A stretch of 64,000 nucleotides of DNA from JAWKXU01 sp020446465 (lineage in GTDB: Bacteria > Pseudomonadota > Alphaproteobacteria > Sphingomonadales > Sphingomonadaceae). Under the pieces are notes generated by a model, which was not told the DNA's origin, searched no databases, and saw nothing but the letters and a program-made list of their open reading frames with translations. Position numbers and translations under genes: made by a program. Within the stretch, counting starts at the first letter, position 1. Every line of letters starts with the position of its first letter. Below are positions 51,778-60,772 of the stretch, piece after piece. The stretch spans positions 372,001 through 436,000 of the forward strand of contig JAWKXU010000002.1 of the NCBI GenBank assembly GCA_041396845.1, written 5' to 3'.

Positions 51778-52251
51778 TCAGGATGCGCTATCTTCCAGCC
51801 TGTTCCATGAAATGATCTCCACAATGTTGCCATCGGGATCCTTGGCATAAGCAAAGTTCGCCCTGCCGACACCGGGGATGGGGCCGCTATCTACGATCTC
51901 ACCCTGTTTTGCGCCGCCTGCTGCCAAAATTCTGGCCATGGTTTCATGCGCATCATCAACCTCAAAGCAGATATGCATCAGCCCCGGACGGTTTACCTTC
52001 CCACCGACTGACGGTTCTGAGCCTTCGACCTTGAAAATTTCAAGGTTTGGTCCGGATTCGCCATGGCCTGGTAAACGCAGCATCCAGCCGGTTATGTGCG
52101 CGCCTTCAAGGCCCGTTCCCCGTTCAATCCATTCGCCCTGAAGGTTGCGTTCCGGACCATTCAGTGTGCAGCCGAAAACATCCATATAAAACGCAGCCAG
52201 CTTTCCAGGGTCATGGGAAACGATATTCGTATGATGAAAAATTGCACCCAT
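51778..52251 (-). CDS. VOC-family protein
   Basis: A 157-residue single VOC protein: IFHHTNIVSHDPGKLAAFY at the start, MHICFEVDDAHETMARIL in the middle and YAKDPDGNIVEIISWN at the end, which give the usual two His and Glu metal ligands. Such proteins are isomerases, lyases or extradiol-type dioxygenases; the reaction is unknown. A GAGAGAGG-type ribosome site lies before the ATG at 52251. It is transcribed against the flanking genes. Confidence 0.78.
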   Translation of the reverse strand: MGAIFHHTNIVSHDPGKLAAFYMDVFGCTLNGPERNLQGEWIERGTGLEGAHITGWMLRLPGHGESGPNLEIFKVEGSEPSVGGKVNRPGLMHICFEVDDAHETMARILAAGGAKQGEIVDSGPIPGVGRANFAYAKDPDGNIVEIISWNRLEDSAS

Positions 52252-52431
52252 TTCTCTCTCCCTCTCTCTCAATCCTATAAATCTTCTCATAGTAGGCATG
52301 AAATTACCCGACCACTATCTCGATACTGGTCAGGCCAGATTTTATCGTAAGGCCCCGTCCGGTTTCTGCACCTTGTTTTCCCACCCGGTTACAGGCAGGA
52401 ACATTGCCAATGCAGTGAGAGAGGAACAAGA

Positions 52432-53289
52432 ATGAGCGAAACCCCTGCGATATTGGCCGAAGGCTTCGGATACCTCGAAGCGGCGCGGTGGCATGATGGC
52501 GCTCTTTATTTTTCGGACATCGGCCATCGCAAGGTTTTCAGGATGTCTTTGGATGGCTCGCATGAAGCGTTGTTCACCCTTGCCGCGCGCCCGTCGGGGA
52601 TCGGCTGGACCCCCGACGGCGAAATGCTGGTTATCGGCATGGAAGACAACACGCTGAATACTGTCGGGAAGAGCGGTCAGGTCATTGCGCGAAGAGAACT
52701 CGCCGGCCTCGTCAAATATGCCAATGACATGGTGGTTGACGACAGCGGGCGGGCCTATGTCTCGCAATTCGGGTATGACCTGTTCAACCATGCGCCGCCC
52801 GAACCGACGGGAGTGATAACAATTGCACCCGACGGCCAGATTTCCCAATTCGGCGAGGGCCTTATTTTCCCGAACGGTATTGGCATTACCCCGGACGGAA
52901 AAACGCTGGTTGTCGCGGAATCCTTTGGCTTTCGTCTGTCGGCTTTTGATATTGCAACAGACGGCAGCCTTTCCAACCAGCGCATATTCGCAGATTTCGG
53001 TGGAAATCAGAATGCAGTGACCGATGGTCTTTGCATTGATGCAGAGGGAGCCGTCTGGATCGGGATGCCGTTTGCTGGCGAATTCTGGCGTGTCCGCGAC
53101 GGTGGAGAAATCACCAACCGGATCAAGCCGAAGGGCCGTTATTCCTACTGTGTCGACTGCGCACTTGGCGGGGACGACGGGCGGACGCTGTTCCTCCTTT
53201 GCGCCGATACCAATGTCGAGCGAATGGCAGATAACTGGGATAGTGAGGCCTCCGTTCAGGCCATAAGTGTCGAGATCCCCGCACCATGA
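52432..53289 (+). CDS. SMP-30/gluconolactonase-family lactonase
   Basis: A 285-residue beta-propeller of the SMP-30/LRE family. Metal-binding residues fit EAARWHDGALYFSDIG near residue 16 (Glu), NDMVVDDSGRAYV near residue 99 (Asn/Asp) and VTDGLCIDAEGAVWIG near residue 197 (Asp). It probably hydrolyses a lactone or related ester. Adjacent acyl-CoA genes and a Baeyer-Villiger monooxygenase, which makes lactones, suggest a place in the same pathway. It overlaps the enoyl-CoA hydratase start. Confidence 0.84.
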   Translation: MSETPAILAEGFGYLEAARWHDGALYFSDIGHRKVFRMSLDGSHEALFTLAARPSGIGWTPDGEMLVIGMEDNTLNTVGKSGQVIARRELAGLVKYANDMVVDDSGRAYVSQFGYDLFNHAPPEPTGVITIAPDGQISQFGEGLIFPNGIGITPDGKTLVVAESFGFRLSAFDIATDGSLSNQRIFADFGGNQNAVTDGLCIDAEGAVWIGMPFAGEFWRVRDGGEITNRIKPKGRYSYCVDCALGGDDGRTLFLLCADTNVERMADNWDSEASVQAISVEIPAP

Positions 53290-54062
53290 ACACACTTGTC
53301 GTGGACCGTGACGGGCCGGTCGCAATCGTCACGCTGAACCGGCCTGAAGTTCTCAATGCCCTGTCATCGGCATTGTGCAGGCAGTTGTGCGAAACGCTCG
53401 CCAGCCTCGACAATAATGAAACTGTCCATGCGCTGATACTTACAGGGGCAGGCGACCGGGCATTTTCAGCCGGAGTGGACCTGAAAGAACTGGAATCAAA
53501 CCCCGATGCGATAGCCGCAATTGAAAAATACGATCCGGTTCGCGCTCTCAAGCAGTGTCGAACGCCGGTGATCGGGGCGATAAATGGCGTGGCCCTCACG
53601 GGTGGGCTGGAAGTGGCGCTTGGCTGCGATATGTTGATCGCGGCAAGCAATGCGCGCTTCGCCGATACCCATGCAAGAGTCGGCCTGTTGCCCGGATGGG
53701 GGCTGTCACAGCGCCTGTCCCGCCTGATCGGGGTCAATCGCGCTCAGCAAATGTCTCTTAGCGGCAATTTCATTGACGCGCCGACTGCTCTCGCGTGGGG
53801 TCTGGTAAATGAGATGGTTGCGCCGGAACAACTGCTTGACCGCGCCCGTGCGCTGGCAACCGATATTGCGGGCGCCGACCGTGCTTTCATCCGGCGTTAC
53901 AAAGCACTGATTGACCGTGGTTTTGATGCCCCGCTTGGGGCTGCGCTAGAAATGGAACGGCAAACGGCCTGGTCCTACAATCACTCCGTTTCTACAGGGG
54001 CGATCAAGGACCGCAGGCAAGGTGTCATGGCCCGCGGGCGTGACCAGAAAGGTGAGGGATAA
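53286..54062 (+). CDS. Enoyl-CoA hydratase/isomerase
   Basis: A 258-residue crotonase. It shows ALILTGAGDRAFSAGVDLKE near residue 55 (oxyanion hole), INGVALTGGLEVALGCDMLIA near residue 98 and GLLPGWGLSQRLSRL near residue 136. The second usual catalytic Glu is present in the GLEVAL block; the position of the first Glu is replaced by a Gly/Trp-rich run (LLPGWG), so hydratase activity is likely but not certain. With its neighbours it could act as methylglutaconyl-CoA hydratase. Confidence 0.88.
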   Translation: MNTLVVDRDGPVAIVTLNRPEVLNALSSALCRQLCETLASLDNNETVHALILTGAGDRAFSAGVDLKELESNPDAIAAIEKYDPVRALKQCRTPVIGAINGVALTGGLEVALGCDMLIAASNARFADTHARVGLLPGWGLSQRLSRLIGVNRAQQMSLSGNFIDAPTALAWGLVNEMVAPEQLLDRARALATDIAGADRAFIRRYKALIDRGFDAPLGAALEMERQTAWSYNHSVSTGAIKDRRQGVMARGRDQKGEG

Positions 54063-54212
54063 ACTCCAGGGGCTTGACCTTAGGCGCTGTCTGGGCAGGC
54101 CACAACCGATTGTACGCAGAAGGAGACAATTGCGATAGGCTGCCGGTATATAATCGCTACAATTTCCCTTTTCAGAATGATGTAATCCCGAAAAGGGGCT
54201 GAAAGGAATCCC

Positions 54213-55388
54213 ATGCGCGCAACCCCGGACTTCGACTTTGGCCTGCCTGAAAGCGCCGTAATGATCCGCGAGAGTGTCGCGCGCTTTGCAGATGAACAGA
54301 TCATGCCACTTGCCGCGCGGATCGACCGTGAGGACTGGTTCCCGCGTGATGAGCTATGGCAGGCGATGGGTGGCCTTGGCCTGCACGGCATTACGGTTGG
54401 CGAAAAATGGGGCGGGCTTGGCCTTGGCTATCTCGACCACCTGATCGCAGTGGAAGAAATCAGCCGGGCCAGCGCATCGCTTGGGCTGTCCTACGGTGCC
54501 CATTCAAACTTGTGCGTCAACCAGATCCACCGCTGGGGGACCGAAGCGCAGAAAGACCGATATTTGCCCGGACTGGTGAGCGGGCAGCATGTCGGTTCAC
54601 TGGCCATGAGCGAAGCGGGGGCGGGCAGCGATGTCGTTTCCATGAAACTGCGCGCAGAAAAGGTTGATGGCGGCTGGATACTTAATGGCACGAAGTTCTG
54701 GATCACCAATTCGCCTTATGCCGATACGCTGGTGGTCTATGCCAGAACCGACCCGGATGCAGGCCACAGAGGGATCACGACATTCCTGATTGAACGCGGG
54801 TTTGACGGATTTTCCATCGGCCAGAAAATCGAAAAGATGGGTATGCGCGGCAGCCCCACCGCTGAACTGGTGTTCGATGACTGCTTCGTGCCCGATGAAA
54901 ACGTGATGGGTAGCGTTGGCGGCGGCGTCGAAGTGCTGATGAGCGGCCTTGATTATGAACGGGTTGTCCTTTCCGGTGTGCAGACGGGTATCATGCAGGC
55001 CTGCCTTGATGTCGTGATCCCCTACCTTAATGAACGCAAACAATTCGGCCGCCCCATTGGTGAGTTCCAGCTTATGCAGGCCAAGGTGGCGGACATGTAT
55101 GTCGGCCTGCAATCGGCGCGGGCTTACGCCTATGCTGTTGCCCGTGCTTGCGATGCGGGCAGGACAACGCGGTTCGGTGCGGCTGGTGCCGTGCTGCTGG
55201 CTAGCGAGAACGCGTTTCGCATAGCGGGGGAGGCAGTGCAGGCGCTGGGAGGGGCTGGCTATACGACAGACTGGCCGGTTGAACGCTTCCTGCGCGATGC
55301 CAAACTGATGGACATTGGCGCAGGCACGAACGAAATTCGCCGGATGCTGATAGGGCGCGAATTGCTGAAAGCGGCGGGCAAGGCATGA
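54213..55388 (+). CDS. ivd: Isovaleryl-CoA dehydrogenase
   Basis: A 391-residue flavin acyl-CoA dehydrogenase. The block LSYGAHSNLCVNQIHRWG is typical of isovaleryl-CoA dehydrogenase, and catalytic Glu lies in the position found in this family, SGLDYERVVLSG near residue 250. It converts isovaleryl-CoA to 3-methylcrotonyl-CoA in leucine breakdown. It overlaps the carboxylase gene by four bases. Confidence 0.91.
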   Translation: MRATPDFDFGLPESAVMIRESVARFADEQIMPLAARIDREDWFPRDELWQAMGGLGLHGITVGEKWGGLGLGYLDHLIAVEEISRASASLGLSYGAHSNLCVNQIHRWGTEAQKDRYLPGLVSGQHVGSLAMSEAGAGSDVVSMKLRAEKVDGGWILNGTKFWITNSPYADTLVVYARTDPDAGHRGITTFLIERGFDGFSIGQKIEKMGMRGSPTAELVFDDCFVPDENVMGSVGGGVEVLMSGLDYERVVLSGVQTGIMQACLDVVIPYLNERKQFGRPIGEFQLMQAKVADMYVGLQSARAYAYAVARACDAGRTTRFGAAGAVLLASENAFRIAGEAVQALGGAGYTTDWPVERFLRDAKLMDIGAGTNEIRRMLIGRELLKAAGKA

Positions 55389-56986
55389 GCGGGCCGGTCA
55401 TCCCGACAATGCTTGATCGCGCTACGCCAGAGGCAAAGGCGCGCCACGCGCATAACAGCGCTCTTGCAGAGGAATTGCGCGCCAGGGTTGCCGCAGCAGC
55501 GCTTGGTGGCAACGAAAAATCCCGCGAACGGCATATCGCGCGCGGCAAACTTCTGCCTCGTGAAAGGGTGGAACGGCTGCTTGACCCCGGTTCACCCTTT
55601 CTTGAAATCGGACAACTGGCCGCCAACGGCATGTATGGGGGCGATGTCAACGGCGCATCGATCATTGCGGGAATAGGGCGCGTTTCAGGCCGCCAGGTCA
55701 TGATTGCCGCCAATGATCCGACAGTCAAAGGCGGCGCCTATTACCCGATGACAGTGAAGAAGCATCTTCGCGCACAGGAAATCGCTGAGGAAAATTGCCT
55801 GCCTTGCATCTATCTGGTGGACAGCGGCGGAGCGAACCTGCCCTATCAGGCAGACGTCTTCCCCGACCGCGATCACTTTGGCCGCATTTTCTTCAATCAG
55901 GCACAGATGAGCGCGCGCGGTATCCCGCAAATTGCGTGCGTGATGGGCAGTTGCACCGCTGGCGGGGCCTATGTCCCGGCCATGAGCGACGAGAGCGTGA
56001 TTGTGCGCGATCAGGGCACGATCTTTCTGGCCGGGCCACCACTGGTGAAGGCCGCAACGGGTGAGGAGATCAGCGCCGAGCAATTGGGCGGCGGGGATCT
56101 TCACGCCCGAAAATCAGGCGTGGTCGATCACCTTGCAGACAGCGACGAACATGCACTGACGATTGTGCGCGATATCGTGAGCAACCTTGGCGCCCAAAAA
56201 GGCGCGCATGTGACGATGCAGGAACCGCGCGCCCCCATATACGACCCGCGCGAACTTTACAGCATCGTGCCCGAAGATGTGCGCGCCCCATACGATGTGC
56301 ACGAAGTCATCGCCCGGATTGTCGATGGATCGCAGTTTCACGCGTTCAAGGCGCTTTATGGCAGTACGCTGGTTTGCGGTTTTGCCCATATCCACGGAAT
56401 CCCCGTGGCCGTGCTCGCCAACAATGGCGTGCTGTTTTCAGAAAGCGCGCAAAAGGGCGCACATTTCATAGAGCTTGTCTGCCAGCGTGGCATTCCCCTG
56501 CTGTTCTTGCAAAACATTTCAGGCTTCATGGTTGGCGGCAAATATGAAGCCGAAGGTATCGCCAAGCACGGGGCCAAGCTGGTCACGGCGGTTGCGACCG
56601 CGACCGTTCCGAAAGTCACCGTCATCATCGGCGGCAGTTTCGGGGCAGGCAATTATGCCATGGCGGGCCGGGCCTATGGTCCGCGCTTCCTGTTCACATG
56701 GCCCAACAGCCGCATATCGGTTATGGGCGGAGAGCAGGCGGCAAGCGTGCTGGCAACAGTCCACCGCGATGCGGACACCTGGACGCCCGAAGAAGCCGAG
56801 GCTTTCAAAGCCCCGATCCGCCAGAAATACGAAGACGAAGGCAACCCCTATTACGCAACCGCGCGCCTGTGGGACGATGGTATAATCGACCCGGCACAGA
56901 CCCGCGATGTGCTGGGGCTTGCGTTTTCGGCTTGTCTTCAGGCGCCGATACCGGAGGCACCCCGCTTCGGCGTGTTCAGGATGTGA
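55385..56986 (+). CDS. mccB: 3-methylcrotonyl-CoA carboxylase, carboxyltransferase (beta) subunit
   Basis: A 533-residue biotin-dependent carboxyltransferase. Family blocks include GSCTAGGAYVPAMSDESV near residue 193 and GGSFGAGNYAMAGRAYGPRF near residue 417, the oxyanion-hole loops. It carboxylates 3-methylcrotonyl-CoA with the alpha subunit; geranyl-CoA carboxylase is a close relative, so the substrate could also be a longer isoprenoid acyl-CoA. The downstream small membrane gene starts inside its stop codon. Confidence 0.9.
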   Translation: MSGPVIPTMLDRATPEAKARHAHNSALAEELRARVAAAALGGNEKSRERHIARGKLLPRERVERLLDPGSPFLEIGQLAANGMYGGDVNGASIIAGIGRVSGRQVMIAANDPTVKGGAYYPMTVKKHLRAQEIAEENCLPCIYLVDSGGANLPYQADVFPDRDHFGRIFFNQAQMSARGIPQIACVMGSCTAGGAYVPAMSDESVIVRDQGTIFLAGPPLVKAATGEEISAEQLGGGDLHARKSGVVDHLADSDEHALTIVRDIVSNLGAQKGAHVTMQEPRAPIYDPRELYSIVPEDVRAPYDVHEVIARIVDGSQFHAFKALYGSTLVCGFAHIHGIPVAVLANNGVLFSESAQKGAHFIELVCQRGIPLLFLQNISGFMVGGKYEAEGIAKHGAKLVTAVATATVPKVTVIIGGSFGAGNYAMAGRAYGPRFLFTWPNSRISVMGGEQAASVLATVHRDADTWTPEEAEAFKAPIRQKYEDEGNPYYATARLWDDGIIDPAQTRDVLGLAFSACLQAPIPEAPRFGVFRM

Positions 56987-57117
56987 TGACAATGTCTGTG
57001 CATGACAACGGGCAAGACAAGGTCGGTATGCCTCGCTGGCTGGTCATTGGTTTTGCCATAAAACTTGTCCTTGTCGTCAGCATAACCCTTGCGGTTGTCT
57101 GGTGGGCGAACCGATGA
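56986..57117 (+). CDS. 43-residue single-pass membrane protein between carboxylase genes
   Basis: A short frame from ATG 56986 (TGATG overlap with mccB) to TGA 57117, which itself overlaps the ATG of the alpha subunit (ATGA). The product has a polar N-terminus with one hydrophobic helix (WLVIGFAIKLVLVVSITLAV) and a short WWANR tail. Its coupling to both carboxylase genes argues for a real gene. It may anchor the enzyme to the membrane, but function is unknown. Confidence 0.65.
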   Translation: MTMSVHDNGQDKVGMPRWLVIGFAIKLVLVVSITLAVVWWANR

Positions 57118-58949
57118 TCGTCTCCCTCCTCATCGCCAACCGCGGTGAAATCGCCTGCCGCGTGATCCGCACCGCCCGGCGCCTCGGCATTCGCACCGTT
57201 GCGGTCTATTCCGATGCGGATATCGATGCGCTTCATGTGCGAATGGCAGATGAGGCGGTGCATATCGGCCCGCCGCCTGCCAGCGAAAGCTATCTTGCCG
57301 GCGCAAGGATTATCGCTGCGGCGAGGGAAACAGGGGCAGAAGCGATCCATCCGGGCTATGGCTTCCTGTCGGAAAACGCAGCCTTTGCACAAGCCGTGCT
57401 CGACGCGGGGCTGATCTGGGTCGGGCCAAAGCCGGATTCAATCCGGGCCATGGGCCTCAAAGATGCAGCCAAGACGCTGATGACAAAGGCGGGCGTGCCA
57501 GTGACGCCCGGCTATCTGGGTGAGGACCAGTCCGAAGCGCGGCTGAAAGCCGAAGCGGACGCTATCGGCTATCCCGTTCTTATCAAGGCTGTCGCAGGTG
57601 GCGGCGGTAAAGGGATGCGCAAGGTGGATAGTGCAGAGGCGTTCACCGATGCGCTTACTTCTTGTCAGCGTGAAGCGGCCAGTGCGTTCGGCAACGATCG
57701 TGTGCTGGTAGAAAAGTGGATTGCTTCACCCCGGCATATCGAAGTGCAGGTCTTTGGCGACCAGCACGGCAACGTCATCCACTTGTTCGAGCGGGATTGT
57801 TCGCTCCAGCGCCGCCATCAAAAGGTGGTGGAAGAAGCCCCCGCCCCTGGCATGGACGCGGCAACCCGCGAAGCGATCTGCACCGCCGCCCTCCGCGCGG
57901 CACAAGCGGTGGATTATCAAGGTGCGGGCACGATCGAGTTCATTGCCGACGGGGCCGAAGGGCTGCGGGCTGACCGCATCTGGTTCATGGAAATGAACAC
58001 GCGCTTGCAAGTCGAACATCCGGTGACGGAAGAAGTGACCGGCATTGATCTGGTCGAATGGCAATTACGCATCGCCAGTGGCGAGCCGTTGCCTTGCAAG
58101 CAGGTCGACCTGCACATCCAGGGCCACGCCATTGAAGTGCGGCTCTACGCCGAAGATCCGGCCAACGGGTTCCTCCCCAGCACTGGCCCGCTGGAAGCAT
58201 TCGCATTGCCAGAACACGTTCGCGTCGAAACCGGGGCGGAACAGGGCGATGCCGTTTCCCCCTATTACGATCCGATGATCGCCAAGCTGATTGCCCATGG
58301 CGATACGCGAGAGGAAGCGCGTGCTGCCCTTGCCGAAGCAGTGGGAGAGGTCGTTGCCTGGCCAGTACGAACCAATGCGGGTTTTCTCGTCAAGGCGCTT
58401 GACCACCCGGCTTTTATATCTGGTGATGTCGATACCGGGCTGGTCGCGCGGGCCGGGGAGCACCTCCTGCCCGAAGCCAACCCCAGCGAAGACGCGCTCA
58501 CGGATGCTGCCGGATACCTTGTGGGCATCCAGCCACTCGCCGGGTTCCGGCTTAATGCGCCAGCGGTTCGCGAAGCAATGTTCCTCCTCGATGGCAAGCC
58601 AGTGAAAATTGCCCTCAATGGCGGCGAAGACGAAGGCGCTGAGGAAGTGATCCTTGCCGAAAATGGCCAGTCATGGCGTCTCGCCAAATGGCGCATCGAC
58701 GCCAGCAACGCCGCGACGGCGAGTGATGGGGCAATTCTTGCGCCGATGCCGGGGCGTGTCACTGCTGTAGAGGTGAAAGAAGGCAGCACCGTCAGCAGGG
58801 GGCAGCGATTGCTCGTTCTTGAAGCGATGAAAATGGAACACGCACTGCTGGCCCCGTTTGACGGCACCGTGGAATCGCTGATGGTGAGCGCGGGCGCGCA
58901 AGTGGACGTGGAACAGATCCTCGCCCAAGTGACGCCACTGGACAGGTAA
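57114..58949 (+). CDS. mccA: 3-methylcrotonyl-CoA carboxylase, biotin-containing (alpha) subunit
   Basis: A 611-residue subunit with biotin carboxylase (LIANRGEIACRVIRTARR at the start, ATP-grasp GGGGKGMRKV near residue 163, EMNTRLQVEHPVTEE near residue 296) and C-terminal biotin carrier domain (VLEAMKMEHALL, with the biotinylated Lys). It passes CO2 to the beta subunit. The ATG at 57114 matches the family N-terminus; a GTG at 57102 is less likely. It ends two bases from the convergent TauD gene. Confidence 0.92.
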   Translation: MIVSLLIANRGEIACRVIRTARRLGIRTVAVYSDADIDALHVRMADEAVHIGPPPASESYLAGARIIAAARETGAEAIHPGYGFLSENAAFAQAVLDAGLIWVGPKPDSIRAMGLKDAAKTLMTKAGVPVTPGYLGEDQSEARLKAEADAIGYPVLIKAVAGGGGKGMRKVDSAEAFTDALTSCQREAASAFGNDRVLVEKWIASPRHIEVQVFGDQHGNVIHLFERDCSLQRRHQKVVEEAPAPGMDAATREAICTAALRAAQAVDYQGAGTIEFIADGAEGLRADRIWFMEMNTRLQVEHPVTEEVTGIDLVEWQLRIASGEPLPCKQVDLHIQGHAIEVRLYAEDPANGFLPSTGPLEAFALPEHVRVETGAEQGDAVSPYYDPMIAKLIAHGDTREEARAALAEAVGEVVAWPVRTNAGFLVKALDHPAFISGDVDTGLVARAGEHLLPEANPSEDALTDAAGYLVGIQPLAGFRLNAPAVREAMFLLDGKPVKIALNGGEDEGAEEVILAENGQSWRLAKWRIDASNAATASDGAILAPMPGRVTAVEVKEGSTVSRGQRLLVLEAMKMEHALLAPFDGTVESLMVSAGAQVDVEQILAQVTPLDR

Positions 58950-58951
58950 TT

Positions 58952-59971
58952 TCAATCCAGCAGGGCGACTTCCGTTGCCCTGTCACCGGAAAACGGGTTG
59001 CGGCCGTGCCCGGTCAACAGGTTGTCCAGGATCATCACGTCGCCATCACGCCATTTCCACGAATAGGTAAATCGGTCGACAACCTGCTGGAATGCCTTGT
59101 CTTCATCTTCGGGCAATTCATTGCCATCGCCAAGGAACGCACCCGATGGGTATTCCTGCTGTTCGCGAAGAGCGGCGGCCTGTCCGGTGTTGTCATACGA
59201 CCCACGGAAAAAGTGCGCGATGTGCACACCGCCGCGATAGACCGTCTCACCCGTTTGCGGATGCGCCACAAACGCATCTTCCAGATTGAACACGGTCAGG
59301 CTGCCATCGTCATGCCAATGCGGCCGCAATTGCTGGCGGGCGCAGACTTCCTCCACCTCTTTTTCGGATTCGGTATAAAACGCAAAGTCCCAGCCGCGTT
59401 TGTCCATCAGGCGGTTTTGTTCCTTGCTGCCCGTTTTTGCAGCAAAGTTGCGTATATTCTCGATCCCCAGCGTTTCCAGCTTGTCGCGAATACCCGCCGG
59501 CATTGCGGCTGTGACCTTGCGCATGTCAGCAATGATCGTTTCGCCACCCTCTTCCGCCACTTTGCGGGCGAAGAACGCGATCCGTGCCGGGTAATCATGC
59601 AGGTAGAACATTTCCTGATGAATCGGAATTGTCTGGTCGCCCGTGCGCTGCGTCGCTTCGTAAACACCCTTGGCAACAGAACGCCGCGCTGCCGCGCCGC
59701 CCTGATAATTGCCGGAATAGGCCGGAAAACATTCCGTGACTGCACCGAAATCTTCCGACGCAACCAAGGGAAAACCGCGCAGAACGATCCCACCGTGCTT
59801 CAGGATCAGCGCATCGAGTGCATCACGATGGTCACGCACCCACTGGACGACATCGCCCGGTTCGGCAAAGGCCCCGGGCCGGGCTTCTATAAACAGGGGG
59901 GGCCTGTCATCTCCTTCTGCCCGGCAGGTGACTTTATCTCCGAGCGACTGGTTCACGTCTGCAACAGTCAT
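58952..59971 (-). CDS. TauD/TfdA-family iron/2-oxoglutarate dioxygenase
   Basis: A 339-residue dioxygenase. Iron ligands are HQE (IPIHQEMFYLHD near residue 118) and the distal His in LLTGHGRNPFSG near residue 321. RGF near residue 66 belongs to the jelly-roll start. The substrate is unknown; relatives hydroxylate taurine, herbicides or other small acids. It is the last gene of a minus-strand block and lies 6 bases after the aldolase gene. Confidence 0.86.
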   Translation of the reverse strand: MTVADVNQSLGDKVTCRAEGDDRPPLFIEARPGAFAEPGDVVQWVRDHRDALDALILKHGGIVLRGFPLVASEDFGAVTECFPAYSGNYQGGAAARRSVAKGVYEATQRTGDQTIPIHQEMFYLHDYPARIAFFARKVAEEGGETIIADMRKVTAAMPAGIRDKLETLGIENIRNFAAKTGSKEQNRLMDKRGWDFAFYTESEKEVEEVCARQQLRPHWHDDGSLTVFNLEDAFVAHPQTGETVYRGGVHIAHFFRGSYDNTGQAAALREQQEYPSGAFLGDGNELPEDEDKAFQQVVDRFTYSWKWRDGDVMILDNLLTGHGRNPFSGDRATEVALLD

Positions 59972-59977
59972 CTGTCC

Positions 59978-60760
59978 TCACTCCCTGTATGACGGGTCAA
60001 TCCGGTCCATTCTGCGCACAAGCGCATCCCACTGCAATTTGCCACCGACCAGACCGGGGTTGCCGACCGCGATTTGGCGCGTATTTTCAAGCGCGGCGTC
60101 CGACATGGACAGGCCATTTTCCAGTCCGCCCGCCAGTGCGGCAACCTGTATCCGGCACGCCATTTCCAGCCTGTAGAGATAGATGAACGCCTCCCCACAG
60201 GTCCGGCCACATGCCAGCAGGCCATGGTTGCGCAGGATCAGCATGTTGCCACTGCCGAGGTTGGCAATCAGCCGGTCGCGTTCTTCAAAATTGAGCGCGA
60301 CCCCTTCATAATCGTGATAACCAACCAGCCGCTCGACCAGCCCGGCATGTTGCGACAGTGGCAGCAAACCGCATCGCATCGCCGAAACGCCGCTGCCCGC
60401 TGCGCTGTGCGTGTGGATGACGACATGGGCATCCTCTCGCACACTGTGGACCGCACCGTGGATTGTATAGCCGGTGGGGTTCAGCCCCAGATCGACATCC
60501 GGTTTCAGGACCACGTCGCCATCCAGCGTGATCTTGTAAAGGTTGGACGCGGTCACTTCGTCATAGAGAAGCCCGTATGCGTTGATAAGCACATGGCCCG
60601 GTTCACCCGGCACACGCATGGTGATGTGGTTGGCGATGAGATCCGTCATCCCCAGGTGGTGCAAGATGCGGTAAAGCGCGGCCAGTTCCACCCGCGCGTT
60701 CCACTCCGCCGCGCTTACGCGTGACCGCATCGAGTCGGATTTCATTGCCAGTTGCGCCAC
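59978..60760 (-). CDS. Class II aldolase/adducin-family protein
   Basis: A 260-residue class II aldolase fold. Metal-binding His residues are seen in DAHVVIHTHSAAG near residue 114 and ILRNHGLLACG near residue 177, and the N-terminal IANHITMRVPG block is present. Enzymes of this family split or epimerise sugar phosphates and related acids; in catabolic clusters they often act on hydroxy acids. Substrate unknown. Confidence 0.84.
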   Translation of the reverse strand: MAQLAMKSDSMRSRVSAAEWNARVELAALYRILHHLGMTDLIANHITMRVPGEPGHVLINAYGLLYDEVTASNLYKITLDGDVVLKPDVDLGLNPTGYTIHGAVHSVREDAHVVIHTHSAAGSGVSAMRCGLLPLSQHAGLVERLVGYHDYEGVALNFEERDRLIANLGSGNMLILRNHGLLACGRTCGEAFIYLYRLEMACRIQVAALAGGLENGLSMSDAALENTRQIAVGNPGLVGGKLQWDALVRRMDRIDPSYRE

Positions 60761-60772
60761 GACAGTCTCCTC

